Assembly (NCBI RefSeq): GCF_022605725.1
Contig: NC_065567.1
Coordinates: 24,717,127-24,781,126 of the forward strand
Origin: Anthonomus grandis grandis
Taxonomy: Eukaryota > Arthropoda > Insecta > Coleoptera > Curculionidae
Direction of reading: 5' to 3'
Length of the DNA: 64,000 nucleotides
Shown here: positions 46,848 to 59,390 of the stretch, one piece after another
How the letters are laid out: each line of letters begins with the position of its first letter
Position numbering within the stretch: position 1 is the first letter of the stretch
Notes under the pieces: generated by a model
Told to the model about the DNA's origin: nothing
Database searches by the model: none
Seen by the model: only the letters and a program-made list of their open reading frames with translations
Program-made: the position numbers and the translations under genes

Positions 46848-48025
46848 CAGGGTGTTCGAAAAATAGACGGAGATATTTCAATGGGTTATTCCTTGTAAAA
46901 AAATATGAGAAAAAGTTTCGATGAACATGGGTCCGGAAATGCACAGTTTTCAAGATACAGGGTGATAATTTTTTTTTTAAATATTAATTTTTTATTAATA
47001 TTAAACAAAATATTTACTCGATTCTTTTGAAATTTAGCAGTATTACTTGTTGTATTAAGAGGCTAATTTAGCCCTAATTAGACTAAAATTATAAGGTCCA
47101 GTGGCGTCCCAGGGGACATCTTAGGTAATATTATTGGCAAAAAAATGTATGCCACTACCTTTTTTTCAACTTTAATATTTGTTGTTTGATTAGGCATTTA
47201 AAAGTACAACTTTTTCGCCTCTTGTATTTTGTTCGTATCTCATGAATACCGTTTTGAAGGTGGACCAATTCAATGGCCACCTCGCTCCCCTGACTTAAAT
47301 CCAATAGATTTTTATTTATGGGGACACCTTAAAAGTCTGGTTTATGCTAGTCCCATACAAACAATAGAAGAGTTAAGAAATTAAATTGTAAATGGTTGCG
47401 AAGAAGTGAGAAATAGACCTCGAATTTTAGCTCGAGTGCGTCGTTTAATACTTCGTCGAGTGAGAAGGTGTACAGAAATGGATGGTGGACGTTTCCAACA
47501 TTTGTTGCAATAAAAAGCTCCTAGAAATGTTTTTGATTTTTTGTTTTCCAAGGCACCTGTGATTTTTTTTACCAAAAATTAATAAACCAATTTTGTCCAG
47601 TGGCATGCAATTTTTTTTTTGTCGAAAACAAAGTGAGATACGAAAAAAATACAAGAAGCGAAAAAGTCGTACTTTTAAATGCTTAATCAAACAACAAATA
47701 TTAAAGTTGAAAAAAGGCAGTGGCGACATTTTTTTGCCAATAGTATTTGCTAAGATGTCCCCTGGGCCTCCACTGGACCTTATAATTTTAATCTAATTAA
47801 AGCTAAATTAACCCCTTAATACAACAAGTAATACTACCAAATTTCAAAAGAATCGAGTTCATATTTTATTTAATATTAATAAAAAAATTAATATTTAAAA
47901 AAAAATGTATCACCCTGTATCTTGAAAACTGTGCATTTCCGGACCTATGTTTATAAACACTTTTTCTCATATTTTTTTACAAGGAATCACCCATTGAAAT
48001 ATCTCCGAATTTTTCGCACACCCTG
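46848..48025 (+). mobile_element. Mariner-derived element with ~395-bp TIRs (1178 bp)
   Basis: Termini CAGGGTGTTCGAAAAAT (46848) and its complement ending 48025 are flanked by TA on both sides. Inverted repeats run 46848-47242 and 47634-48025 and match closely, including a second internal acagggtgata block. Only about 390 bp lie between them, and these hold the 3' end of a transposase gene. It is an internal-deletion derivative, nested in the left arm of the fold-back element and therefore younger than it. Confidence 0.9.
47256..47513 (+). pseudogene. Mariner transposase, C-terminal fragment with in-frame stop
   Basis: An 86-codon frame reads GGPIQWPPRSPDLNPIDFYL then WGHLKSLVY and IQTIEELRN. 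It then has a TAA at 47382-47384, then IVNGCEEVRNRPRILARVRR and a final stop after GGRFQHLLQ. SPDLNPID contains the third catalytic Asp. The first two Asp residues and the DNA-binding domain are absent because the left TIR directly abuts the fragment. The short minus-strand frames at 47381-47729 are antisense to it or lie in the TIR. Confidence 0.9.
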
Positions 48026-49070
48026 TATATACACTCACACCACTAAATAGGATCACTTACGACTACTAAAAATATTTATTTTCACCATATTTATTCACTA
48101 ATATTTAGGTCCGATTTAAATATCGCGCCAATATTCCGAACTGAACTGTCAACTGGCCCCCTAGCGGCGACTCACATTCCGGAAGATTCGCTAACTTTCC
48201 ATGCGGCTCCAGAGATGTCGTGCTGTGTGCCCGCTTGTGTCATTCTAACATCGTTTCAATATGTATCCCTAGAAATTCACAATTACAAGAAAATATCACA
48301 ATTCGTATCAAGTTTTTTAAGTATCAACAAAATTGCTATTAGGAATATCAGTTAAAATTTCTCTATGACCTTCCTATAGGCTAGTAATGAAAAAAACTAC
48401 CTTCACATCCAACCTTCCACCCTTGAATCCCTCATTAGTAGCAGCGAACAGAAAAATGACATACAACGCGACTAATTGCGAGGAAACGAAGAACTATAAT
48501 TATAAAACTATTACTAGCATTAAAACGTCTCGTTTATTTATGGGAAAAGCTGATTGCAACATGTTTTTTTAAATATAAGTGAACAAGTATGTTATTTGTG
48601 GTTTGTAATATTTTTTTTAGAGTGTATACGATGCATTTTTTCCGAGGCCCAAAGAGAAGGCGTAAGTTGTGGAAAAAATCGACCCCAAGGAGAAGAATAA
48701 TTGCGTTGAAAAGGAACGCAACATGATCTTGTGTAATTCAATAAACTATGCCAAAAAAATACAGTCTCCAGAAAATCCAGAGAGTAATTAAATGCAATAT
48801 ATCAAACGATAAATATTAAATATAGTAACCATATTGGCACCACACGAATCCTCTGGAGAGGCATGGAAAGTCCCGGCCGAGTATGTAAGACAGTTCAGTT
48901 CGGAATATTGGCGCGAGATTTAAATCGGACATAAGTAGTACTAAAAAATACAGTATAAATAAATATTTCTAGTGGTGGTAAGTGATCGCTTTTACTAGTA
49001 TAAATGTGTAAATTAATCAGTTGATTATTTTCGTGCATCGATTATTTTAATTCATACCTTACGGACGTTA

Positions 49071-50205
49071 AAACGATACAATATAAAGATTCAGTCCTCA
49101 GTAATCTCAGTCTAAAACAGGACACACGTACAATTTTAACTGAACAATGAGGATTTCAGTCTAAGTTTAATTAAGATGAAATATTATTATTTTTTGACTG
49201 TTTTTTGGATGTATACTACTTATGTAAGAGCCCCAGAAATTTTTATCACATTCATCATGGCACTGACTTACAAAACTAGAACAATGTTTTAATTAAAATC
49301 ACTAAGCTGCTACCGTGAAATAAAAAGTGCTGCAATAGCAGTTTGTTGTACCATAAAACAACAAACTTTTCGCATTTAGTTTAAGAACTTTTAAAACATT
49401 TCTTGCCTGTAAACTTTTATATTTACTATGCTTATTGTGCCAGGCAGTTGGACCGTATATAAAAATAATTACGTGTAAGAAGAATAAGAAGGTTTTTTTA
49501 CGCTGTTCAGCTCAGGATGCAACTTAAAACATATTTTTCCAGTGTGGGTCCCAATACAAACAACTCCATAAATACAATGTAATCTGTGTTGGCCCATTTC
49601 CAAACTTAATATATGCCCTATACAAACCAATCTATAAGTGACATAAAATTATTTGAGCTCTGTTTTTGGCGAATCTCTATGCATCTGAAAACTAAGAGGA
49701 GATTTTAGAGCCATTGAGCGAGCTCTAAAAGAGAAAAATCATATATATATGGGTTATTTTATGACCCATCCGATACGGCTCCAATATTTATAGCTTCTGT
49801 GTTGTGGATGTGAGCATCAATATAGGGGAATGCGTGCTAAACGATCAACCAAAAATGCAGCTTTTCACACCGGTTTATGACATTTTAAGTCGATAAGTTC
49901 AGTCTATAATATAGACACTTTTAAAATGTAAAATCCATTTTTGCCATAAAAAATTACATATGCATAAAAATAAGAAAGTTTCTTAAAGGCATATTCTTCA
50001 GTACTTAATTCTGTCATAAATATTTTATGGAATAAAATGCTTAAATGCGCTTGCATACATCGGTAAAAATAGCATGTTTTTGGGTTTCATGGTCTGAATT
50101 AAAAAGTGGGTTAATTTTTTTGGGTTTCTACTGCATTTCACTTTCCCATCACAACCTGCATATGTTGAAATAGGATTTTTTGCAAAAAAAAATTCCAACA
50201 TTTTT
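49071..50205. other. GPCR intron, no supported feature
   Basis: About 1.1 kb without recognisable coding sequence, repeats or RNA genes. Confidence 0.5.
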
Positions 50206-50209
50206 GCAA

Positions 50210-51770
50210 AAAAAATTCCAGGTCATCTTATAAATATCAATTCTTCAATATTTCATTGAAATCATTTCTAAAATTTGTTAGTTATTCACTTTTCCAGGCT
50301 ATTTTGTACTCCGAATTTCCTGGAAATGTTCTTTAAAGTTGCCTGATTGGGTTAAATCAGATGAGGATTTGTTTCTCCACTCACTTTGAAAATACCTCAA
50401 AAATGCAAACTTATTGTTATCACAATCGTTTTTGGAATTAAGCATTAAATATTATCATCTATTCATTTTTATCTGGTTATATTCAATTCTAAATTTTCTG
50501 GAAATGCTCTTTAGAGTTCTCAGATTAGCTTTACTCAGACTAGGTATTTGATTATTTCCCTTCTTTGACTGTATTTTTTGATAATATTCAGAAAATAGAC
50601 ACCCCAAGGGTGGTAAACAAAAATTTAAACAAAAACTAAATTTAATGAAAAATTTCTCCCAAGTCACTGTACAAATTTCAATTATTGAACATTCCATTAA
50701 AATCATTTTAAAAATTTGTCACTTATTCATGTTTCCAGGATATTTTGTGTTCAAAATTTCCTGGAAATGCACTTTAAAGTTCCCTGATTGGGTTTACGTA
50801 GATCAGGATTTGTTTCCCTACTCACTTTGACAATACCCTGAAAATGCAAACCCCATTTTTTTACAATTCTGCTTTAGAATTAAACATTATTCATCATACC
50901 ATTGTAATAACCTTTGAATATTATCATCTTATAATAATTTGTCCCGGTTATTATGTATTCCAAATTTTCTGGAAAGGTTCGTTAGAGTTCCCATATAATC
51001 TTTATTCAGACCAGAAATTTAGGTATTGCTGTTCTTTGACCCTACTTTTTGAAAATATTCAGAAAATAGACACCTCAATGGTGGTAAACAAAAATAAAAA
51101 AAAAACCTAAAATTATTTTAATTATTGAAAAATTTCTCTCAGGTCATTTTACCAATTCCAATTATTGAAATTTATCACTTATCCACCTTTCCAGGCTACT
51201 TTATCTTCCAAATTGTTTGGAAATGCTTTTTAAAGTTTCCGGATTCGATTTATTCAAATCAAAATTTATTCCTCTACTCACTTTGACAATAACCTGAAAA
51301 TGCAAACACTAAATGGGTATTATCTTCACAAGTCTTTTTGGAATAAAGCATCATTCAACATTCCATTGCAATAATCTTAGAATATTATCATATAATCGTT
51401 TTTCCTGGTTATATTGTAGTCCAAATTTTCTGGAAATGATCGTTATAGTTTCCAGATGAGCTTTATTCGGACCAGGATTTTAATTATTTCCCTTCTTTGA
51501 CCCTACTTTTTGAAAATATTCAGAAAATAGACACCCCTAGTGTAATAAACAAAAATTAAAAAAAAACTGAAATTAATGAAAAATTTCTCCCAGGTCATTG
51601 TACAAATTTCAATTATTAAATATTCCATTGAAATCATTTTTAAAATTTGTCATTTATTCACCTTTCCAGGCAATTCTGTGTTCTAAATTCCCTGGAAATG
51701 CGCTGTAAAGTTGCCTCATTGGATTCATTCAGATCAGGATGTGTTTGTGTACTTTTCCTTGCCTTACCCA
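50210..51770 (+). repeat. 467-bp tandem repeat, about 3.3 copies
   Basis: aatattcagaaaatagacacc occurs near 50584, 51054 and 51517, giving periods of about 470 and 463. Each unit has two related halves, both carrying a ttccaggntattntgt..caaattttctggaaatg core, so the 467-bp unit is itself a diverged dimer of about 230 bp. Frames at 50455-50706, 50645-50830 and 50844-51110 are repeat by-products. Confidence 0.9.
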
Positions 51771-51975
51771 CTTTACTCTAATTTATAAAATTGTGCATAA
51801 ATTACAACCGACCTATTTGAAACCATATTTAGTAACTTGGGAAAACCGCTACAAATTTTGGGCTCCACCACAATGTACCTTCAAATAATTTTATTTATAC
51901 CTAAGATTGACAGCTAACTGAAAAAATGATTTATTAAATTTTTTATCAACATTGCAATTTTTAAATGATACCCAC

Positions 51976-52176
51976 CTTAATATGTTGCCACTTCCAAGTG
52001 AAAAAGAGAATAACAGGTAAGCAACATGCAATAATGCAAGATAGAGCTAGTATCGATGTCCTCATCATCCAGTTAAGTGACACGACGCAAGGCCTGTCGT
52101 CTGTACAGGAATCACAACCCTCGGGGCATTGCAGACACTCAAACATTCCCGTGACGTCATATTGGTTTTCTTGTCC
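51976..52176 (-). CDS. Orphan class C GPCR, exon with Cys-rich linker and TM1
   Basis: This 201-nt exon (67 codons) has acceptor ttgcttcttttag before 52176 and donor AAG|GTGGGT at 51975. Both ends are phase 0. It encodes GQENQYDVTGMFECLQCPEG then CDSCTDDRPCVVSLNW, then MMRTSILALSCIIACCLPVI then LFFTWKWQHIK. The CxxCxxGCxxC...C pattern is the cysteine-rich segment that precedes TM1 in class C receptors. The hydrophobic run after NWMMR is TM1. The frame continues into VVRAASP of the exon at 39628 across a 12.3-kb intron. The receptor is expected at the plasma membrane and probably couples to or scaffolds G-protein signalling, from family knowledge only. Ectodomain exons should lie at higher coordinates; none is recognised up to 64000. 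Confidence 0.9.
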
Positions 52177-53929
52177 CTAAAAGAAGCAATTTACTAGTCA
52201 CGTTTTATCCTCAAGGTGTTTATAAAAAAAGAGGAACTTTTCCATTTAAAACAGTATTTAGACGAAATTTTCATCTGTGCTTGCCACTAAGCCACTGTGG
52301 ATAACAGGATTACAAATAGCACCATATGTTGTGTTTATACAAGCATCGCATTAAATGCTTTAATTATTTTGAGATAGAACTCGGAGAGAGATAGAAATGT
52401 CGATAATAATTTAAAAGCCACCGCTTTGTTCGAAAATGTAATATATTTCTGACTAGTAGAGTCGCCCTAGTAACAGTATCCCAAAAAGCTTCCGCCTAAA
52501 TAGTTAATTTATATATGGGTCATTAAAATAAAAGGCGAATTCAAAAGTCGGATATTCCGGGTTTAAAATCCCATGCACTTAATCACTGCATCGTTACGTG
52601 AGAATGTCTGATGGGCGCAATCAATTAAAACCTCAGTTTGAAGTATTGGTCTTATTCACAGTATTTCAGGTGGTTTTTGATTGATTTTGGCCATCCGTTT
52701 CACTGATGGATAATGACTTTAAAATATTAGGGTTTCATTTAAAAGTGCTTGACCCAATAGATTGATTTTAAGTTACGTGTTTTTTTTTTAAGGGACCAAG
52801 CATCAATTTTCCCTATTCTTAGTAAAACAATTTTTGTACAATTTTAAAAATGAGCTGACCCTAGTAAGGAGTAAATGAAGTCAAGTACTTTTATTGTATC
52901 ATTATGTTGGCAATACATGGATAAAGCTAACCCGAAATATCCTTACAGGGACTTTAATATTGAACTTAATATACCTTAAAGGGAACATATTTTAAGGTCC
53001 AGAGCGTTTCTATATGCATTACAGACAGCAGACAAGACATAAGAAGACTACGGACTTACATGTTGCCGGAAAAATTGAAATACATCGCCATCAGAGTGTG
53101 ACAAATTTTTGAACATATTCAATAAAATTGAATTTTATATATATATATATATATATTTAAATTGATAATTTCCCGAATAGACGACGAGTGGGATTATTGA
53201 ATGATAGACTGTAGAATATAAATAAATTTAGGTGAAATTCAAGGAAATCAGACATCAAGTAAATATTCAGTATTTACTGATTCGTAATATTTAGAATTTC
53301 AGTTGCGTAGTAAATAAAGGACTAATTATTTACTGTTCCATTAATAAGGTCATTTAATCAAATAGTTTCGTTGCAGCAGTTTGGGATGTAAATGTCCACC
53401 AAGGCCCTAAAATGCATGAAATGTAAATGTTATGTACCCACTTTATTTACAACGGTAAGTCAATTACATTTACATCTATTTATTCATGAGTTATTTTTCA
53501 ATTTTCCGTTTAAATATTAAATATTTGGAAAGTATGCCAAACCAAGATTCTCATATGGTAAATATTATATATGGGTTTCCTAGCATAAATACCTTAAACT
53601 GATCCTATGTTTACTTTGCAAGGGAGGAAACTATGGTTTATTAAATTCTTGTCATGCCTCAAGGGTGGACTGTATGCAGCTTTGATATTTTATTTTACTT
53701 TTACAGAAATTATAGACTCCTTAAGGAAAACCTGGATATCGCATTAAATGCCTGGAAAATAAAAAAAAATACTTGAACTGCCTTAAGTATTGATAAAAAA
53801 CCAATAATTATAGCTCTTCACAGCAAAATAAAAAAAAAAAACTTAAAGGCAAATAAAATTATATCCTTGAAATAAATATTTTAAGGATTACTGGCCGTTT
53901 TGCGAATTTCCATAGTGATTAATACCATT
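52177..53929. other. Intron upstream of TM1 exon, mostly unique; contains (TA)n
   Basis: No upstream exon recognised. A (TA)n microsatellite lies at about 53136-53157. A plus-strand acceptor/donor pair around 53377-53454 encloses no open frame. Bases 53740-53800 carry ggcctggaa / gaactgcctt motifs like those of other arrays. Confidence 0.5.
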
Positions 53930-56900
53930 AGGCATTACATTATCATGAAATTTCACTTTTCTTAAGGTAGTTAAAAACACTAGAGACATAAAGCATTATT
54001 TCATAGCGATCATCAAAGATTCATGGGGCTCAAGTGGGTTTAAAGAACACAAATTAGGTTAACAGTACATTTTTCCAGATTCTACTGCATTTCATGGTCC
54101 AGGAACGTGAATTATCTTGAAATTTTATTTTTCATAAATAGTTAAGTCCACTAGAGACGTGAAGCATCATTAAATAGCGATCGTCAAGGATTCGTGAGTC
54201 TCAGAGAGGTTTAAGGGTCAAAAAGTGGGTCGAAAGTGCATTTTTTCGGTTTCTACCGTCTTTCATGGTCCAGGAACATTTTGAATCATCTTGAAATATC
54301 ACTTTTCTTAAGTAATTAACCCCACTAGAAACGTGAAGAATTATTAAATAGCGATCATCAAGAATTCATAGGTCTCAGGGAGGTTTAAATGTCAAAAAGT
54401 GGATAAAAAGAGCATTTACTCGGTTTCCCACGCATTTCATGGTCCAGGAACGCCTTGAATCAGTTTGAAATTTCACTTTTCTTTAGTAGTTAAACCCACT
54501 AGAGACGTAAACTATCATTTCATAATGATCGTCAAGGATTCGTGAGTCTCAGAGACGTTTAAAGGTAAAAAGTGGGTAAAAAGTGCATTTTTCGGATTCT
54601 ACTGCATTTCATGTTCCACGAACATTTTGAATCATCTTGAAATATCACTTTTCTTAAGTAATTAAACCCACTAGAGACGTGAAGCATCATTTTATAGCGA
54701 TCACTAAGGATTCATGGGTCTCAGGGAGGTTTAAAGGTCAAAAAGTGGATAAAAAGAGCATTTTCTCGGTTTTCACCGCATTTCATGGTCCAGGAACGCC
54801 TTGAATCATCTTTAAATTTTATTTTTCATAAATAGTTAAATCCACTAGAGACGTGAAGCATCACTAAATAGCGATCGTCAAGGATTCGTGAGTCTCAGAG
54901 AGGTTTAAAGGTCAAAAAGTGGGTCGAAAGTGCATTTTTTCGGTTTCTACCGCATTTCATGGTCCAGAAGCGCCTTGAATCATTTTGAAATTTCACTTTT
55001 CTTTAGTAATTAACCCCATTAGAGACGTGAAGCATTATTTTATAGTGATCATTAAGGATTCATGGGTCTCAGCGAGGTTTAAAGGTCAAAAAGTGGATAA
55101 AAACAGCATTTTCTCGGTTTCCACCGCATTTCATGGTCCAGGAACGCCTTGAATCATCTTGAAATTTTATTTTTCATAAATAGTTAAATCCACTAGAGAC
55201 GTGAAGCATCATTAAATAGCGATCGTCAAGGATTCATGAGTCTGAGAGAAGTTTAAAGGTCAAACAGTAGGTCGAAAGTGAATTTTTTCGGTTTCTACCG
55301 CATTTCATGGTCCAGAAGCGCCTTGAATCATTTTGAAATTTCACTTTTCTTTAGTAATTAACCCCATTAGAGACGTGAAGCATTATTTTATAGTGATCAT
55401 TAAGGATTTATGGGTCTCAGCGAGGTTTAAAGGTCAAAAAGTGGATAAAAAGAGCATTTTCTCGGTTTCCACCGCATTTCATGGTCCAGGAACGCCTTGA
55501 ATTATCTTGAAATTTTATTTTTCATAAATAGTTAAGTCCACTAGAGACGTGAAGCATCATTAAATAGCGATCGTCAAGGATTCGTGAGTGTCAGAGGGGT
55601 TTAAACGTCAAAAAGTGTGTCAAAAATTTATTCGGTTTCTACCGCATTTCTTGTTCCAAGTTTTTTTGTTTTTTTTTCTGTTTCCAACATTTTGAATCAT
55701 CTTGAAATATCACTTTTCTTAAGTAACTAACCCCACTAGAGACGTGAAGCATCATTTCATAGCGATCATTAAGGATTCATGAGTCTCAGGGAGGTTTAAA
55801 GGTCAAAAAGTGGATAAAAAGAGCATTTTCTCGGTTTCCACCGCATTTCATGGTCCAGGAACGCCATGAATTATTTTGAAATTTTATTTTTCATAAATAG
55901 TTAAATCCACTAGAGACGTAAAGCATCATTTAATAGCAATCATTAAGGATTCATGGGTCTCAAGGAGGCTTAAAGGTCAAAAAGTGGATAAAAAGAGCAT
56001 TTTCTCGGTTTCCACCGCATTTCATGGTCCAGGAACGCCTTGAATCATCTTGAAATTTTATTTTTCATAAATAGTTAGATCCACTAGAGACGTGAAGCAT
56101 CATTAAATAGCGATCGTCAAGGATTCATGAGTCTGAGAGAGGTTTAAAGGTCAAAAAGTGGGTCGAAAGTGCATTTTTTCGGTTTCTACCGCATTTCATG
56201 TTCCAGGAACGCCTTGAATCATTTTGAAATTTCACTTTTCAGTAGTAGTTAAACCCACTAGAGACGTAAAGTATCATTTCATAATGATCGTCAAGGATTC
56301 GTGAGTCTCAGAGACGTTTAAAGGTAAAAAGTGGGTAGAAAGTGCATTTTTCGGATTCTACTGCATTTCATGTTCCAGGAACATTTTGAATCATCTTGAA
56401 ATATCACTTTTCTTAAGTAATTAAACCCACTAGAGACGTGAAGCATCATTTTGTAGCAATCATTAAGGATTCATGGGTCTCAGGGAGGTTTAAAGGTCAA
56501 AAAGTGGATAAAAAGAGCATTTTCTCGGTTTCTACCGCATTTCATGGTTCAGGATCGCCTTGAATCATTTTAAAAATTCACTTTTCTTTAGTAATTAATC
56601 CCACTAGAGACGTGAAGCATCATTTTATAGCGATCATTAAGGATTCATGGGTCTCAGGACGGTTTAAAGGTCAAAAAGTGGATAAAAAAGTATTTTCTCG
56701 GTTTCCACCGCATTTCATGGTTCAGGAACGCCTTGAATCATCTTGAAATTTTATTTTTCATAAATAGTTGAATCCACTAGAGACGTAAAGCATCATTAAA
56801 TAGCGATCGTCAAGGATTCATGAGTGTCAGAAAGGCTTAAACGTCAAAAAGTGGGTCGAAAGTGCATTTTTTCGGTTTCTACCGCATTTCATGTTCCAGG

Positions 56901-57790
56901 AACGCCTTGAATCATTTTGAAATTTCACTTTTCTCCAGTAGTTAAACCCACTTAAGGCGCAAAGCATCATTTCATAGCGATCGTCAAGGATTCATGAGTC
57001 TCAGAGAGGTTTAAAGGTCAAAAAGTGGGTCAAAAGTGCATTTTTTTCAGTTTCTACCGCATTTCATGGTCCAGGGATGCCTTGAATCATCCTGCAATTT
57101 AACTTTTCCTAAGTAGTTAAACCCACTAGATACATAAAGCATAATTTTTTAGCCATCATCAAAGATTTATGAGTCTCAGACAAGTTTAGAGGTCAAAAAG
57201 TGGGTCTCAAAAGTGCATTTTTTCGGTTTCTACCACATTTCATGGTCCAGTACGTCTTGAACCATCTTGAAATTTCTTTTTTCTTAAGTAGTTAAATACA
57301 CTAGAGACGTACAGCATCATTTCATAGCGATCGTCAAGGATACATGAATCTCAGAAAGGTTTAAAGGTCAAAAGGTGGGTAACAAGTGCATTTTTTTCGG
57401 ATTCTACCGCATTTCATGGTCCAGAACGCCTTGAGTCATCTTGAAATTTCACTTTTCCTAAGTAGTTAAACCCTCTAGAGACGTGAAGCTTCATTTTATA
57501 GCGATCTTCAACAATTCATGGGTCGCAGAGAGATTTAAAGATCAAAAAGTGCAATTTTTCGGACTCTACCGCAATTCATAGTCCAGGAACGCCTTGAATT
57601 ATCATAGAATTTCTCTTTTCTTAAGTAGTTGAACTCACTAGAGACGTGAAGTATCATTTTATAACGATCGTCAAGGATTCATGGGTCTCAGAGAGGTTTA
57701 AACGCCAAAAAGTGGATTTATTCGGATTTTACTGCACTTGATGATCGAGGAATGCCTTAAACCATCTTGAAATTTCACTCTGGTTAAAGT
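53930..57790 (+). repeat. Tandem array S5, ~173-bp units with ~346-bp dimers, about 22 units
   Basis: Units contain cccactagagacgtgaagcatcatt, gcgatcgtcaaggattc.tgagtctcag, gtttaaaggtcaaaaagtgg and ccgcatttcatggtccaggaacgccttgaatcat. Two variants alternate in the middle. Alpha has gtgggtcgaaagtgcattttttcggtttctac. Beta has gtggataaaaagagcattttctcggtttccac. Beta marks near 54748, 55093 and 55440, and alpha marks near 54920 and 55267, give a dimer of about 346 bp. Edge units after 57000 are more diverged. A 30-bp T-rich insertion interrupts the unit near 55660. Related units return at 63590. Confidence 0.95.
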
Positions 57791-59390
57791 ATATAAAAAA
57801 AAATGAACTGTCTGGAATGTTTAATTAATAATTTATTCCCGGCTTATTTTTAGGTACAAACCGCTAAAAATCGAATTTTTATTAATTTTTCACGCTTCTT
57901 GAATTACCCCCTAAAACTTCGAGTTTCATTGTTTCAGGAATATTTTTTGTTCCAGGCAGTTGTTTTATAGAAATTCTTGTTTTTACTTATATTATATTAT
58001 TTCTTCAAAATTAATTGAACATTCGTTTCTTAAGAGTCTTATTAGCAGAAAAAATGTTTTTTTTTTTTTTTAATCTTAACCAACTACCCTTAGTGATCGA
58101 TTGCTTTGATACTGCTACGCCATTTACCCCCTTATTTCCTATTCAACATGCGTTGATCTTTTAACTCTATTTCCGATTTTAGAAAAAATATATTAGATCG
58201 TGTTATCTTAATAACACGGCGGGCCTTTCTATCAGCGTAAAAATGCCAAGTGAATATTTTAAGAGTGCGAATCTGGAAAAATGTATATATTTTTTCCTGG
58301 ATACAAAAATAAATAAATAAGAAAAAAAAACGAGTCGTCGAAGACAAGTTTTGCTGGCTTCTCTGTCTTCCAGGGCCGGTACTTAACTATTCTAATTTAA
58401 TTTTTCCGCAAAAATCCTTCGTTTCAAGAAATATCTTTATGAAAACAACAAGGAATAAGTCAGTTTTATTTAGAATTTGTTGGTTATTGCGGATGCTCAC
58501 CCAAGTTTTACACTTTTTAAAACTTCGTTTGTCGAGTTTGGTTTCAGGATGGTGAAATTTAATTATTTCTTAGGGAAACTTTCCGATTTTCCTCTTGCAT
58601 AACTTCGCGGAAAAAATCGTATTTAAATTTAAGAATTATTACGTAAAAACGTGGTTTTACCAATTACATCGGTTAAACTTTTTCTTCAGGGGGTCTCGTC
58701 ATCGAGTTTCTAAACTTTCACCTTAAGAACTTTGTAGTAGTTTTTTTTCTTGGTAGTTCATAAAGTAATTTTGCATGCAAAATGAACTTTTTTTTTCTTT
58801 CTGCTCGAGTTTACTCAATTTAAACTTTTACTCCTTCTATAGATAAGAGAGAGTCATATGCATTAAAATTATGCACGCAAAAAAAAATAATTTTTCAGTA
58901 AAACACTTAAAAAAATCACGTTTAAAGGTTTCTTTTTCGGAACTTGGGATTTCCTGTACACTCTTCTTACCAAAAAAATACTTTTTTTTTATAAAAAAAA
59001 AACACTTCAGTGAAACCCTCTTTAAATTCGGCCAAATCCTAATCAGGGAACTGCAAAAAGCATTTAAATCTAACCTTCTATTTGCACTGCCCTGTAAAAG
59101 GGACTCATTGCAGGATTAAACGTATCAAGCGTATAGATCCAATAAAGCGAATCCCTTTTTTATTATTTTGATACCCAGATAATAGTTTTCTGGTAATTAA
59201 AAGGTTATGGTATTTATTTTAGTTATCTCCACTTTACAGGGACACATAAAACATTAGGCAGAATAAGTTTTCTGGTATTATAAATTGCAAACCTCTATAC
59301 TTCTTCATTTATTAATTTAAAATATATCAAAACACTTTATTTCTTCTTCTATGGTGCTTTATCTGGACTGGATGTTGCCAATGATCATGA
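57791..59390. other. Mostly unique non-coding sequence
   Basis: The open frames at 58132-58347 (minus) and 58871-59119 (plus) are low-complexity, Lys/Phe-rich and lack motifs or splice signals. No other feature. Confidence 0.5.

Larger units (their letters stand above)
46790..49070. mobile_element. Fold-back type element, left arm split by a mariner insertion
   Basis: If the mariner derivative at 46848-48025 is removed, bases 46795-46847 plus 48026-48215 are complementary to 48845-49068. Shared blocks include gtgaattaaaac.ctcgatgcac, gatcacttac, tccgatttaaatatcgcgccaatattccgaactgaactgtc and, further in, ctctggag..gcatggaaagt. The arms are therefore about 200-230 bp with a loop of about 630 bp. 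The loop has one short plus-strand frame (48387-48572) with no recognisable domain. The outer ends are not sharp and I see no clear target duplication. Confidence 0.7.

Noticed and set aside
53377..53454. Possible plus-strand exon (ttgcag acceptor, GTAAGT donor)
   Set aside because: All three frames contain a stop between the two sites; at most a non-coding exon, with no other support.
58132..58347. Minus-strand 71-residue frame as a possible N-terminal receptor exon
   Set aside because: No cysteine pattern, no acceptor/donor in phase, low-complexity composition.
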